DNA of 64,000 nucleotides from Cymbomonas tetramitiformis (GCA_001247695.2 LGRX02012686.1:33687-97686), one strand, 5' to 3'. Numbered from the stretch's first letter, positions 39,117 to 50,340 are shown. Made by a program: numbers and translations. Notes: generated from the sequence alone by a model not told the origin.

Positions 39117-39686
39117 TTGAGAAATGAGTGCACCAACTACGAGAGCGAAGAGGCGTCTGTTGCTGGACAGCGGCCATCGACGCCTCCATCAGGCTGCTAC
39201 CAGCAGTCAGATATTCACAAACGTCTTCGACTCCACCTGTGCCTGTTCCTGCGGCAGCGCATGCGAATGATTCGGACGGCATTTTGCGGGCGCGGCAACT
39301 CTTCGAGGATAACAACGCGAAGGTGGTCGCCATTTACGCGAAGGGGCGACATCGACAGTGGGCCAAAGCGGTACGAGAGCTGTCTTTGGGCAGTAAGGAT
39401 CAGTATTTCGAGGCCGACAAGGACTCCGACCGAGAAGCTCTCGAAGATCGTCGTCGGTTTGAAGAACGAATTTGATTCTACTGGGCTGGATTTGGGGTCC
39501 TTTGAGTTCGACGACCTCGCCAAGGGGGTTATTCCTAACGTGAACGAGATGCTTTATAACACGCTCGCCTACATTGTCAAGACCGATCCGCCGCGGAACA
39601 TTTTCTTCTGGGGACCGACTCCGTGTCCGACAGAGATGGCCGACGAGCTTTGCTGGACCTCATTAAGGGTTGTGTCCCTCCTGTAG
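39117..39686 (+). pseudogene. Unidentified host coding remnant in two frames
   Basis: One frame (39128-39475) reads ...RARQLFEDNNAKVVAIYAKG..., and another covers the following part (FDSTGLDLGSFEFDDLAKG, IVKTDPPRNIFFWGPTP). Both have balanced composition, suggesting one gene with a shift near 39420-39475, or two exons. I do not recognise it. Confidence 0.35.
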
Positions 39687-39710
39687 GGTATATAACGATG
39701 GAATCGCAGA

Positions 39711-39734
39711 AATGAGACTGGCCCCAGTCTCATT
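39711..39734. other. Perfect 11-bp inverted repeat
   Basis: AATGAGACTGG-CC-CCAGTCTCATT, followed by a third copy of CCAGTCTCATT 2 bp later. Possible hairpin or the end of a small mobile element; no second end was found. Confidence 0.5.
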
Positions 39735-40434
39735 CCAGTCTCATTTTTGGGGGTCATTTTTTTGTGGAAATTACACACATTTGATGCACTTAAACATAAA
39801 ATAACATTTCTCGAATGCAAATTTTGAGCAATTTGATGTTTTTTTGACGATTTAGTGTGTTTTTCTGCCACGCGAACTCAGAAAAATCACCAAAAATACG
39901 ATTCTCGACGAAAAATCCCCAAAACTTTTTCAAGTATGTATTTTCAATATACTCTACATATGCTTGATGCATAACAATAAGAACTCCTTGGAAAAAGTTG
40001 GATTTTTTCAATTTCGACCACCCTAAGGTGGGGAAATGTCATTACGGGGCCAGTCGTATGGGGAAATAACCCTGGAAATTGGGTGGTAAACTATATTGCA
40101 GGAGCTTAAAGCACAGTTGTTACGTTATTTTGATGGGTTTGAACTTGGTTACAAGTCCACAATCGCAAGCTGTACACAGGAATAGTTGGATGCATAATTT
40201 TGGTGACCGTTTTGGTCATTTTACCCCTCAAACCCTGAAAACCCTGAGTGCTGGAATTGTCCATGTGAACTTAAGCAACATACTCAAGAGTTACACGGCG
40301 CGTTGTCACCGTTTCGAGTTTGTTTTTCCTTATATCATACAAAGAAACCGCTCTAGCGAGCTGGGATTGAAACAGTATACACATGGTGCACTATACACTA
40401 AACACACTAAACACTATACCTCATTTCCCTGCAG
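39735..40434. other. Gene-poor host sequence
   Basis: AT-rich; no supported gene. A CACTAAAC branch-like site precedes the acceptor of the next exon. Confidence 0.35.
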
Positions 40435-40754
40435 ACTTACCTGTTCAGCTTGAACGTATGCATATAGAATTCGAAAAATGTCGTGTGTGCCAATCCTGGA
40501 ATTTGTTTCTAATTCGCGAGGAACTGTTCGTCGATCCTGCGCTGCATCCTAGACATGACCCCTCTTACGCGAAGTGGAGGTTTATCCGCGAAACGCGGGA
40601 AACATGGTATTTTCAACTGTTGGATGCGCATTTTTACTCCGACGACCAAGGCGTCGCTAGCGCACTTACCCCAGTGACAATGCCGGTTCCCACGGACTAT
40701 ATTCCCGAGTTGATCGGTGCCACTCCCGAGAATGATGATGATGGAAAGTGGTGA
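40435..40754 (+). CDS. Candidate exon of a CxxC...W host family (copy 1)
   Basis: The frame follows a TTTCCCTGCAG acceptor and ends at TGA. It contains CRVCQSWNLFL, then WRFIRETRETWYFQLL and VTMPVPTDYIPELIG. The frame at 42254-42695 aligns by eye over its length: CxxC, a Trp 3-5 residues on, WR(F/Y), (W/F)(Y/F)F and a closing hydrophobic-Pro-Val stretch. This looks like a small zinc-binding domain family expanded in this genome. Function unknown. Confidence 0.45.
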
Positions 40755-41740
40755 AACTGCCGTTAGGAAACATATACGCTTGTGTACAGTCTTTATTTTA
40801 TATTTGCAAGTTCACATTAGATACTTACACTAATGTATTATTCTGCTAGCTTAACCCCTTAGCTGCGACACGTTGAGTATTCTCAACAAGGCCTCAAAAA
40901 TGAGAGCGTGGCTTACCATGAAACTGCATATGCGCGGTTGGCTCATCGAATATTGTAAGGTTTGTGGGTGCACTCATGATATATGGCTACAGGTTAACCA
41001 ATAGTATAGCACATATACTAGTGCGATATATCTCTCACGTGTTAGTATTTCCAAACCCAAATTTGTCTATTTGTGTCATTTTGCGCTTAAATTTGGCTTT
41101 GAAAAGTAGCTAACCAAGCCATAAACATCCCGTATTGGTAAGCATATACGTGGCCATGTGGAAATATACGATAGAAATGGATCCCAACGCCAGTCTCGCG
41201 TGCAACATGGGGTATTATATCACCACATAGTCTTATTTTATGAGAAAAATCACCTGTGTTTTAGCTTAAGTATGGAAAACGTCTCTTAAGTGAGGAAAAC
41301 ATTTGAATCCAAGTGTTTTTTCGGTGTTTTTTTTGGCCATTTTTGGTATTTTTTGGCACATTGGGCGGTATTAATGCGTACTATGGATTAGGGATAGTCT
41401 AACATGTTAATTTCCGCGATATTTTACCATGATACAGGTCAATAAGACTGCAGTCACGCATCGTACACAAGACGTATGCGTAATTTCTATGCTCAAAATA
41501 CTCAAAATTTTGGTTGGATAATCCATATATCTCGAGATATACGATAGATATAGCTATACCATGATTCGTTGTGGCTTATTTGATGGTCTCCTATAACATA
41601 CATGATGTCGTATGCGTGCATGCGGCCATGATCACGCAATACTTTGAATTGTCCCCAAACCACATATTTTTGCAAAAGATTCCAACCGCAACTAAGGGGT
41701 TAATACACCAACACTTACCCTTATTTATGTGCTCCTAGAC
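40755..41740. other. Gene-poor host sequence
   Basis: No supported gene, RNA or repeat. Confidence 0.35.
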
Positions 41741-41932
41741 ATCCTAGACAATTATTTGGTGTATATAGATTAAATTTGTATGATGATATAGATTTGTATA
41801 TCATATGCTAGTACCCATCTCAGTTGCAACTTGTTTTCTGGGAATTGAAGCATCCGAATATGCACATCCATAAACGTGTACCGTGCATGCTGGCCTAAAT
41901 TTCACATGGATGTACCCATATTTGCATACGGG
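41741..41932 (+). repeat. Direct repeat, copy 1 (about 190 bp)
   Basis: Shares most bases with 42880-43070, including GTTGCAACTTGTTTT and CACATGGATGTACCCATATT. The two copies lie about 1.14 kb apart and bracket the second CxxC...W exon, indicating a segmental duplication or a repeat-bounded unit. Confidence 0.85.
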
Positions 41933-42253
41933 AATCGGCGACTAAGCGATCCCGCATGTGCGAGATATACGAATTTGATTGGACCAAAAGTACACTACTC
42001 TTGCACGACCCGCGGTCCACTCACGACCAGGTACAAAAGCTCTTTCCCGACCCATGAAGATCCATTCCCCCTTGTTTCTTCTGACATACGCACCTCCAAC
42101 CATACCTTCAAACATCTGCTACTTACCTTGAAAGCATTGCCATCTGCAGGTATTATAGCTCCACATTTATCCTCGCAATATATATATACGACTTTTGCTA
42201 TGGGCGACGCTCGCTTCAACTGCTAATCACCTTGCACGCGTTGTTATCTACAG

Positions 42254-42695
42254 GTATAAAAGCCTGTAATATCGTGGCCACGTTATGCCTTCAATTCTAC
42301 GATTCGGAGTTTATGGGACACCCGATGAAGATCGTGATGAAGCCAGTGCAGACGCTATCAATACACATGGAATGGTCCGCCAGCGATGCCCTCAATGCAA
42401 TGTAGACAGCTGGATGATATGCAAGTTCTTAAGCATCCCCTACGAGAACAGACATGTCCGGCAGGACTTGCCGATCGTTTGGTGGCGCTACACCTGGAGA
42501 ATTCGGAAATACATGTTTTTTGACCTTATTGAACCGGAGCGTTATCCCGACCAGACCCCAATAGGGAACGAATGGTTCACCCCAAGAACACTGGTCATTC
42601 CAGTCGACGTCACTTGGGCGCTTATTATTCCGCGGGATCAACGAGAAGAGGCAATCGACCTATATTGCGTGCGATGGAATTGCCTTGACCAATAA
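42254..42695 (+). CDS. Candidate exon of a CxxC...W host family (copy 2)
   Basis: Open after a TTATCTACAG acceptor; the first in-frame ATG is at 42285 (MPSILRFGVYG). It contains CPQCNVDSWMI, WWRYTWRIRKYMFFDLI and LVIPVDVTWALIIP, matching copy 1 in order and spacing. An intron upstream is likely. Flanked by direct repeats. Function unknown; the Cys pair suggests metal binding. Confidence 0.45.
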
Positions 42696-42879
42696 AGATC
42701 TGCCATTTATGTTCTCCGATAGAGCGTCAACATTGCCGTCAACGTTACCTCGCTATCGAGGGAATTAAAACCTACAAGTGCCGCAAATAATTGTAGATTG
42801 AAGATATAGATTCCAATGTATCAGCGATATAATAGCCTTAGCACTGTGAAATGATCGAAATCTCTTGCCTAGAAGACAT

Positions 42880-43070
42880 CATAGACAAATATTTGGTATA
42901 TATTGATTAAATTTGTATGATGATATAAATTTGTGTATCATATGCTAGTATCCATCTCAGTTGCAACTTGTTTTACGGGAATTGAAGCACCTGAATACGC
43001 ACATTCATAAACGTGTACCGTGCATGCTGACCTAAATTGCACATGGATGTACCCATATTTGCATACTTGT
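42880..43070 (+). repeat. Direct repeat, copy 2
   Basis: Partner of 41741-41932, with scattered substitutions that suggest an old duplication. Confidence 0.85.
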
Positions 43071-43193
43071 ACATGATATGCACGCATATGAACAAAAATG
43101 CAACAAAAAAATCTACCGGGACTCGCCGAGTACGAAAGCATCATGCACAAATAAATAATTTGAGTAATATTTTGTAATAAAAATTGCGGGACT

Positions 43194-43226
43194 ACTTACG
43201 TGTCGCTTACGTGTCGCTTACGTGGC
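43194..43226. repeat. Short direct repeats GCTTACGTGTC
   Basis: TACTTACGTGTC, GCTTACGTGTC and GCTTACGTGGC follow one another with an 11-bp period. The neighbouring sequence to 43391 shows nothing else. Confidence 0.7.
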
Positions 43227-43391
43227 ACATTTCAGATGACGTGGCGATAACTTTTAGACGACGAAAATTGTGTCAAAATGAAGGTTTTTCGACGACGATT
43301 GATATTCATTTATTCCCAATAGTCTGTTGGTAGGAAGATCTGTAAAAAGAAGGATGCCATGTTCAGGGTAAACAAACTTGTAAAAAAGATT

Positions 43392-46300
43392 CTACTCAGA
43401 AAACAGGTTGTCGGCAATAGTCTTTAAAAGCTCTTCCTTTTCAGGACCTGTAGGCATACCGCCCTCGGGCGGACAGATGCGCTCATCCCAGCAAGTCAGC
43501 ATTTCCGCAGGGTTGAAGGGATGCCACGCCCTGTGCCGAACTCCTCCGCGCCTGAAAGCGTCTGCGATAAACAGCAAGTCCGTGCTCTTGAAAGTGCGCA
43601 GCTTGCGCTTGGAGGCCGGCGTAAGGTTCACAGCGCGTGGAATCCAGAACTGCCAGTGTACCAGACGTTTCTCCAAATCCAAGTCCAAGACCTCAACATA
43701 GTGCATGGGAAGTGAAACCTTCCCACGTGCCAGTGGAACCGTAAACCAGCACTCGTCGGCGGGGTTGTTTTCACCTGCAGCGGTGACAGCAAAGGTTTTT
43801 GGAACAGCAGTTATCATTTCGAAGGTGTAGTTTGCCGGGAGGAATTCCCGGGCCACAGCACGTTGCGTCAACGGCATGTCGTCCTCGTCTGATGAGTCCG
43901 ACTTCACAGAAACTGCTGGAGCAGTTACGGGCCTTGCTGCTCGCTGAAGTAAAGGCATGTCGTCATACAAGTCCGACTCACTCTTCTCGGGCGATTCTTG
44001 AAATAGGCAGCGGCCATTGTTGACAGAGCGTGTCCTGGCCTTCCGTTGAGGAGGGGAAAAGGTGGGAGACGCTGTCGTAGGGGGAGAACCTCGTGGTCGT
44101 TTAGAATCACCTGCTTCCGCCTGCCCAATTTTGCGAGTCTGGACACTGTCTTGGACAGGGGAGGAAGGAGGGGACGATGGGTATACACGCTTCGTGCCAG
44201 GCTGAGCGGCAGCATCAGCGCGCATGCCAGCACCTCTCCATTTGCCTCGACCTTTCCCTGCACCTGCTTCAGCAACTGCAGCTTGACTGTTGGGGCCAGT
44301 TGATCTCCCCCCACGTCCTTTGCCTCGACCTTTCCTTGCACCTGCTTCAGCAACTGCAGCTTGACTGTCGGGGCCATTTGATCCCCCACGTCCTTTGCCT
44401 CGACCTTTCTGCACCTGCTTCAGCAAGAAGCTTGACTGTCGGGGCCACTTGATCTCCCCCCACGTCCTTTGCCTCGACCTTTCCCTGCACCTGCTTCAGC
44501 AACTGCAGCTTGACTGTCGGGGCCAGTTGATCTCCCCCCACGTCCCTTGCCTCGACCTTCACCTCCGTTGTCGTTGGAAACCGGTCTCGCGCTTCCTGCA
44601 TTTGAACGCTGACCGCGACGCCCCTTTTCCTGATGTTCCTTGCGCGCTGCGGCGGTCGCATTGAACAAACGTGTGGCCAAATCTGCAGCCAGCCCCGCAC
44701 CGTCGAGCCCCATATGCTGCAACACCGCCTTAAGCTCGCCCGTATTGTACCTGAATAATAAGGAACATAAGGAACGCTTTGGTCAGTCAATGGGCAGCGT
44801 GCTTGATTGCGGTTCATATCATGTACTGATTAAAAGAAGTGACTATTGTAGAACTCACCAGAAAGTAATATCTTCAACTCGACGTGCTTCTTGCTCACAT
44901 CTTTTCGTTATTTTGGGAATATCCACTGGCAGATCCTTGACCATCACATTTCTGCCGTCGGCAATGGTCTCCAACTCTGGTTGAGGTTCAGTTGTTGCGG
45001 GGTCGGACGCCTCGGTCGTGTTCTGGTGCCACCAAGCGTTGCTCAGCAGCAACTTCAAGTCCAAGGGTTGCTGCTGATCAAACTTCGGGCCCTTCCAGGT
45101 GTCGTAGTCGGAAGCCTTCTGTGGTAAAGGGAAATACCCACATAGATGTTCTTGTTGCTCATGAGAGATACGGTCGGCACCATGGTCACATAGCCGCTGA
45201 AACGCATTCAGGGTGTCTGCCTCCTCCTTCGCTTTCAGCGGCTGCACTTCCTGCAAGGGTGGAGAGCTGTCAATGTCGGGATAGCTGTTCATTACTTCCA
45301 GACCTTTGGTCAAGTCCTCGTCTACGCCTTTGGGAAGACATGGCTTAATATGGTCCCCCCCCCTTTGTACTTCATGCGAACTACGCCACGCTCGTCCTTT
45401 TGGAATTCCACGTAATGCACGTCGCGCACCATACCTCCATATCCCGTCAGGCCCCAGTTCAGATGCGGCTTCAACCACTTTTTGAAGTCCAGCTGCTGAC
45501 CCTGAACTTGTACCACCTTCAAGAACTTATTTACCGGCCACGATATAAGCCAGCTGATATAGTCTTCGAGTAAGATGAGCCATCGACCTGCTTTTGTAGC
45601 ATCCTTACCGAATATGTACATCTTCATCAAACCGAACCAGCCATCAACATCGTTGTGGGTGTGCCCAACCATGAGGCGATGCAACACGAGTTTGTGGTAG
45701 ATGCCATAATGAACCAGCAGGGCGCAAAAGCCGAACGTGTAGCGATTCCAGTTTTCAGAGCCTCCGTCAACTTGAAGATGCAACGTCTTCCTGAAGAACC
45801 GGTTGCCAGTATGACCCAAAGCCAGGAGCATAAGCAGGTTGGTAAATGATGTCAGCATCATGTTCGCGCCTTTGGGTTGGCTCCAAGGAAAACTCAGATT
45901 GAAGAGCAACATGCAACCATGTAGCATAGTGAGCTGCAGATGCAAGTTGAAGAAATTCTGTTTCTTCTCGTTGATGTGTTTCACTTGATGATGGGGCGTG
46001 AGGCACCACGGTATTCTTGTTTGCCGCCCCGTCAAGGGCGATGGAGTCGATCTCCCCAAGAGGATCAGCGCTTTCTCTCCTGCGTGCGTCGTAGCAGTTG
46101 CGTTGATACTTGTGCGTCTCGCTGTGCGATTCCTTCAGCTTAGTTAACTCCTTCCAAGCGTCATGGTCTGGGTCGGAAGCCTGCAACTTAGCCCAACGCG
46201 CGTCAAGGTTGTCGCAGATCGAACACATGCCTGACACTTCCACCTTCTTCCGAATACGGATGTTCAGTTTCTTCTTGACCAAGTGCCTGCAGTATTTCCG

Positions 46301-46921
46301 GAAGGTCTTATTCACGACAAGGACCGGTTCCGCCACCAGGCGTCGGTAATTAATATACTCGACGTCGTAATCCAGCGGCTTGATCTGCAGCGACCCATCG
46401 GTTGGCATGTCTTGTGGAAGACCTTTTAACATGTGAACCATAGCCCAGTCCTTAAAAGCGTCGTAACATGGACCGAACGGCTTTTGGGGGGTCTTTTTTA
46501 CTTGAAAAACCGTCGTCTTCGGAATCATGTCATCCATTGCTAGGGCAGCCTTCTGATACCGAAAGAATGAAGCACGTGGCAAGCCTCATAAGTTGCGGAA
46601 AGTGACAGCGTATACCCTCTTGTCACCGAACTTGAACGGGGTGCTGATACAAGGGATGCAACGCTCTCCTGTTTTAGAGTCCCGCACGACTGCATCAGTA
46701 ATAGTGGAGGTCAGCACAGAAGTGAGCTCCTTCTGAGATAGAAGATTCTTATGATTATAGTTTCCTTCGTAGGAAGCGTACGCAAACTGACGATCGCAGT
46801 CCTCAGAGCATCCGCATGAATATTCAGCCGAGCAAAACGTGGCGATATTGTTTCGCTGTTTTTGGGCAAGCTGGTTTCTGGAGGGTCTTTTTTGCGGGAC
46901 TCCATGTTTTGAGCATAACAA
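43392..46921 (-). pseudogene. Transposase-like (DUF7869-type) gene with SAP-like and GRGKGRGG repeats, broken
   Basis: Read on the minus strand. An N-terminal part with a Cys cluster (SCGCSEDCDRQF) is followed by an in-frame TGA at 46586-46588. A middle part has Cys and His pairs (SGMCSICDN). After a frame change near 45950-46000 comes QVDGGSENWNRY...VGHTHNDVDGWFG, which matches DUF7869-type proteins found in algal and protist repeats. A nine-C run (45355-45363) shifts the frame again. An intron at 44751-44858 (GTGAG...TTCAG) joins a SAP-like helix pair (GELKAVLQHMGL) to 26-residue repeats and a conserved C-terminal domain. It is a degraded or error-bearing copy of a mobile-element gene. No terminal repeats found. 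Confidence 0.6.
44227..44560 (-). repeat. 78-bp coding tandem repeat (GRGKGRGG units)
   Basis: Four units, each giving about GKGRGKGRGGRSTGPDSQ plus AAVAEAGA. One unit is shortened by a small deletion. The unit length is a multiple of three, so the array preserves the frame: a basic, RGG-like nucleic-acid-binding stretch. Confidence 0.85.
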
Positions 46922-47020
46922 AAAATACTTGCCTGAGTCGGGTAAACCGCTTTAGGTGTGTCTGTTTAGTCACATTGGTGACGAATTGTTCAGGAATTCT
47001 TCGAGGGCCCCAGAGCCCTT

Positions 47021-47042
47021 GACGAATTCTCAAGAATTCGTC
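47021..47042. other. Palindrome GACGAATTCT-CA-AGAATTCGTC
   Basis: Perfect 10-bp stem inside a stretch with repeated GGGCCCC and TCGACGAA words (46985-47080). Confidence 0.5.
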
Positions 47043-47110
47043 GAGCAGGGCCCCAGCGCCCCTCGACGAAACCGTGAAGGATTTTGGTAGATTGTTCCCA
47101 CCTTGCCACA

Positions 47111-47193
47111 ATCTTGCGGTTTTTCGTCACCGGTGCCCAGGTAGTTGTTTAACAATTTATTGTTTGGGTACCGGTGACAAAAAACCGCAAGAT
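47111..47193. repeat. 83-bp foldback with a 28-bp stem
   Basis: ATCTTGCGGTTTTT at 47111 pairs with AAAAACCGCAAGAT ending at 47193, and GTCACCGGT with ACCGGTGAC, with only two mismatches and about a 24-base loop. It could be a minimal foldback element or a long RNA hairpin upstream of the next gene. Confidence 0.75.
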
Positions 47194-48394
47194 TTTACTC
47201 TATATTATGCACTTGGGTGTTCTCCACAATTATGGCTTCCGTAGAAGAACAGTTTACTAACGCCCTTGCTGACTTGGAGAAGATTTTGGATACTCAGCTA
47301 AAAAACGAGGGCGGATGTACAGTGCCTTTGGACGACGCACCACAAGTGGCCGAAGCATTACTAGCTTGGGGTAACTATAGCTTAAACGGCCCCTTGTGGA
47401 AGCACATTCAAGAAAATAAGGTTTTCTCAGAAGACTCAGCTTCAAGAATAACAGAAAAAATGGAGGAATGTTTTTCTGGAGATCCTGTTTCTAGTGGTAA
47501 TACTTCTCCCAGCGACAGCGCCTTAAAAAAGGAGCTAAATCTTCGGTTCCAGTAGAAGGATCACCTGCGGTGCTAAACCTCACAGAAGCCATGGAAGCAG
47601 CAGGGGCACTGTTGCGCCTGGTTTGAAAGATTATCCTTTCGAGCAGGACGGCAACCCCTTGGATCAGTTACAGGTCCACGCTGAACTAGATGCGTTCAGC
47701 GTGGACCTTGCTTCGCAGGGTCTGATCACCTGCCAGGACAGTCTGGTAAAGGTCACGGCGGATGGGTGGGAGTACGTTCTTTTGGGGCAGTGCTTGGACC
47801 AGGGCGGCCTGAAGGATGCGGACGGCAAGCCTGTGATCATCCATGCTGACTTCGGACTGGATGTTGCATGTGGGAAAGAGCTCCTGGTGAAGTGCTTGGA
47901 GGACGGTTCCGGATGTAATGTTTTTGAAAGCAAACTCTACAAGGCAGACGAAAAAAAACATCGTCAGCAATATGCTGAGGATATGCGTGGAGCGGTTCGG
48001 ACCCCAACCCGAGGAGGAGGACACACACGTCATCGTGGACGCGCCCCATGTAAGTCAGCAATTCGACGAGGATAACTGGGAGCAGCCTAGATGGAAGGCG
48101 AAGGAGGGCAGAAAGCTGTTTCTGCTTGAGTTTCAGGAGGTCAACAGCCTAGGGTTCCCTCTGTTAATTGGGCTGGCCTGGCTTAAACAGGTCTGGACGC
48201 CTCCTGTGTCGGGGCATGCGTTGGCGAATCACGCGGTGATCTTCAACCTACGCAAACCAGGGAACCCAGATGTCTTTCCCAGCTTTGGGGAAGCAATTGC
48301 GTACCTGACATGCCAGCACGGGGACGTGAAGGACATCACCTACGTGTTCCGTGAGGATAAAGGTGTTCAGGCAGCGGTGGACTTTACAGTCCTA

Positions 48395-49009
48395 CAGTAA
48401 TACCTCACATTTAAGGAAATGCTGGGTTAAGGAAACAGCCAGATTTTCGGGGGGGCGGAAAAATGCGAAAAAAGCTGGGCTGGAAAAAAACATTAAGAAA
48501 ATGTACCCAAATAAGGAAATGAAGGCTGCCGAATCATTTCGTTAACGGAAATCGGAATGTCATATTAAGGAAACGAAGGCTAGCGGAAATTCCATTATTA
48601 TTAAGCTCAACCGTGTCACTCTGCATTGATGCTTTCTCGGTCTCACCGCTGGGACTCTCATTGAGTGGCGCTTTGGCCTTGATACGCGTTATGACTATCG
48701 ACTTCAAGTCGTCGTAGTCTTCCTGACTAATCATCCCACTTTGCAAGTCAGCATGTAATTCTCGCAGTTCCTGGCGACTGCTCGGATCCATGCTGAATTT
48801 AAGAGAATGCGCTGGCTGACTGCGCTTTCCAATCCCTAAAAAGAAATGGATTTAAGAGAAGAGGCTGGCTGACGCTCGAATCGCGTTTCCTTTTCGTTAG
48901 TAATTTCGGTAAAAGGCTAACGCTGGCAGGGGGGGGGCGGGGTCAGAAAAATACGGAAAAAGCTAGGCTGGCTCCAAATTCCTGTTTCCTTAAAGGTGAG
49001 GTATTACTG
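48395..49009. mobile_element. 615-bp Tc1/mariner/pogo-type MITE with TA duplication
   Basis: Ends CAGTAATACCTCAC and GTGAGGTATTACTG are inverted, extending through TTTAAGGAAA, and are flanked by TA on both sides (48393-48394, 49010-49011). A second half-conserved region (AAAAGCTGGGCTGG / AAAAAGCTAGGCTGG) is also inverted inside. This fits a TA-targeting element with no transposase. It sits inside a host reading frame. Confidence 0.85.
48534..48791 (-). CDS. SHOCT-like short protein inside the MITE
   Basis: An 85-residue frame beginning MDPSSRQELRELHADLQSG and continuing with ISQEDYDDLKSIVI. The LxELxxxLxxGxISxEDYDxLK pattern resembles SHOCT-like short helical domains found at C-termini of oligomerising proteins. 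It may be a captured host gene fragment. Expression is uncertain. Confidence 0.35.
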   Translation of the reverse strand: MDPSSRQELRELHADLQSGMISQEDYDDLKSIVITRIKAKAPLNESPSGETEKASMQSDTVELNNNGISASLRFLNMTFRFPLTK

Positions 49010-49302
49010 TACGGGGTCCAAGTCCGGATGACCCCGAATATCTTTCCTTCGATGAGATGTCGCAGGAAGATAGTATAAATGCCAAACTGCATCGTACGAA
49101 CGTGAAGAACGCTCGAACGGAGTTGGTGCCACGTTTGGTGAACGCCAAACAGCCGGTAAGCGACCGGCCTGCCTTTGAAAATCACATTGTTTGCTTTTAT
49201 TTGGCCTGTAACGTTCCTTTTATTATTCCGAAATGGTGGCTTCTACAGGTGTACGTCTACCTCGAAGCCCAGTTCACCCGTGAGAAAAAAACTAATTAGG
49301 TA

Positions 49303-49480
49303 GACATTAGAAGACGCGTAGAAGACCCTCAAAAAATAAGGAAGACGCCTAGAAGAGGACTCAAAAGACATTCGGTGGAACTGCGGCGTGTCTTCCCAAA
49401 AGTAGAAATCTCCAGAAGACATGTCTTCCTCAAAGACATCTCTGGAGGGTAACAAGATGCACAGAAGGTATCTGGGGTGT
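49303..49480. repeat. Left AGAAGAC-rich repeat
   Basis: GGTAGACATTAGAAGACGCG at about 49303 is repeated in inverted orientation near 51280 and directly near 51486. Other AGAAGAC words follow. It may be the left side of a larger inverted-repeat unit. Confidence 0.6.
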
Positions 49481-49887
49481 CTTCCGTATGTTTTTTTTTG
49501 CTTTTTTGTTTTTTTTTTTTTGAAAAAAGCTTTAAAAAATCGCGAAAAACAAAAAAAAACATATAAGGTGCACAATATTGGGCATAATTGTGTGGTGTAG
49601 GTAGAAGTACAAAAAAACAAGTGGTTTGTTCGGGAGAGGGGCAAACGTACCAAGTTACTAAGTTAAAACGGCCGACGAATTTGGTAGAAGAAACTGCTCT
49701 TGTTTTAGAGCACCATCCCTCCTAGCAACGGTCGAACAGTCGATCACGCGCGCAGTGAGTCGCGTGAGACGTGATGACTGCACGATACCGCGGATAGCAA
49801 ACCCGGAAAATCTGCCAGCGCTGCGCTGCGCTGGTGTGGCGCTGGCGTGTGGTCGCGGTCGTGGTCAGGCGTCATCGTCAGCTAGCA

Positions 49888-49918
49888 TTAGCATCGCATC
49901 GCATCGCATCGCATCGTC
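49888..49918. repeat. CATCG microsatellite
   Basis: Five or six consecutive CATCG units. Confidence 0.9.
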
Positions 49919-50214
49919 AGGCCCAGCGCAGGGGAGTGAGCACGAGCACCGCACCGCACATCGACATGACCGTTCGAGTTTGAATTTTATTTAACGTTGA
50001 AGTGAAATTTGCATCTACCACTTTTACACCTGCATCCAACTCAATTCCACCGCAGCCTCGTTTTCCGCGGACTGCTGCTGGGTGAAGTGGTCCTTTTAAA
50101 ATAGTTCGTCTAACAGAAAAACGTTGCACAACGCAATACTTCAATAGTGATTGCGGGTGCTTTTCGTGCCTTGGTTTTTTTACGCGCACTTCGGCGTGCT
50201 TAGCGTCTAATTGA

Positions 50215-50286
50215 GGTGTGAACGAGACATGTGTTCTCGCTCGTCCTTTGGACGAGATGATGTTGGTTCGATTCCAACTCACACCA
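50215..50286 (+). tRNA. tRNA-like sequence, anticodon position TTT, atypical
   Basis: GGTGTGA pairs perfectly with TCACACC as acceptor stem. The T arm is GTTGG-TTCGATT-CCAAC with a perfect B-box (GGTTCGATTCC), the anticodon arm CTCGT-CCTTTGG-ACGAG, and the D arm GAGA-CATGTGT-TCTC. A discriminator A and a TTTTT run follow. However, T8, T33 and the D-loop GG are missing. It may be a degenerate tRNA, a tRNA-derived element, or a chance fold around a Pol III B-box. Confidence 0.45.
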
Positions 50287-50340
50287 CTAGGCCTTTTTGT
50301 TTTCCTTCGGTAATCTTGTATTTCGTCTCGTACTATTTTT

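Larger units (their letters stand above)
47232..49155 (+). pseudogene. Unidentified host gene, interrupted by a MITE and homopolymer shifts
   Basis: Starts MASVEEQFTNALADLEK. Good coding sequence continues in changing frames past short A and G runs (about 47525 and 47605) and an eight-A run (47947-47954), through LEFQEVNSLGFPLLIGLAW up to TVLQ at 48400, where the stop comes from the first bases of an inserted element. After the element (49010) the frame resumes (DDPEYLSFDEMSQED) to a CCG|GTAAGC donor. The protein has no motif I know. Whether the shifts are real or sequencing errors is open; the insertion is real. Confidence 0.5.

Noticed and set aside
41741..43070. LTR retrotransposon bounded by the two direct repeats
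   Set aside because: The 190-bp repeats lack TG...CA ends and a flanking duplication, and the enclosed 1 kb has no reverse transcriptase, primer-binding site or polypurine tract.
50215..50286. Confident functional lysine tRNA
   Set aside because: Stems and B-box are good, but T8, T33 and the D-loop GG are missing, so I list it only as tRNA-like.
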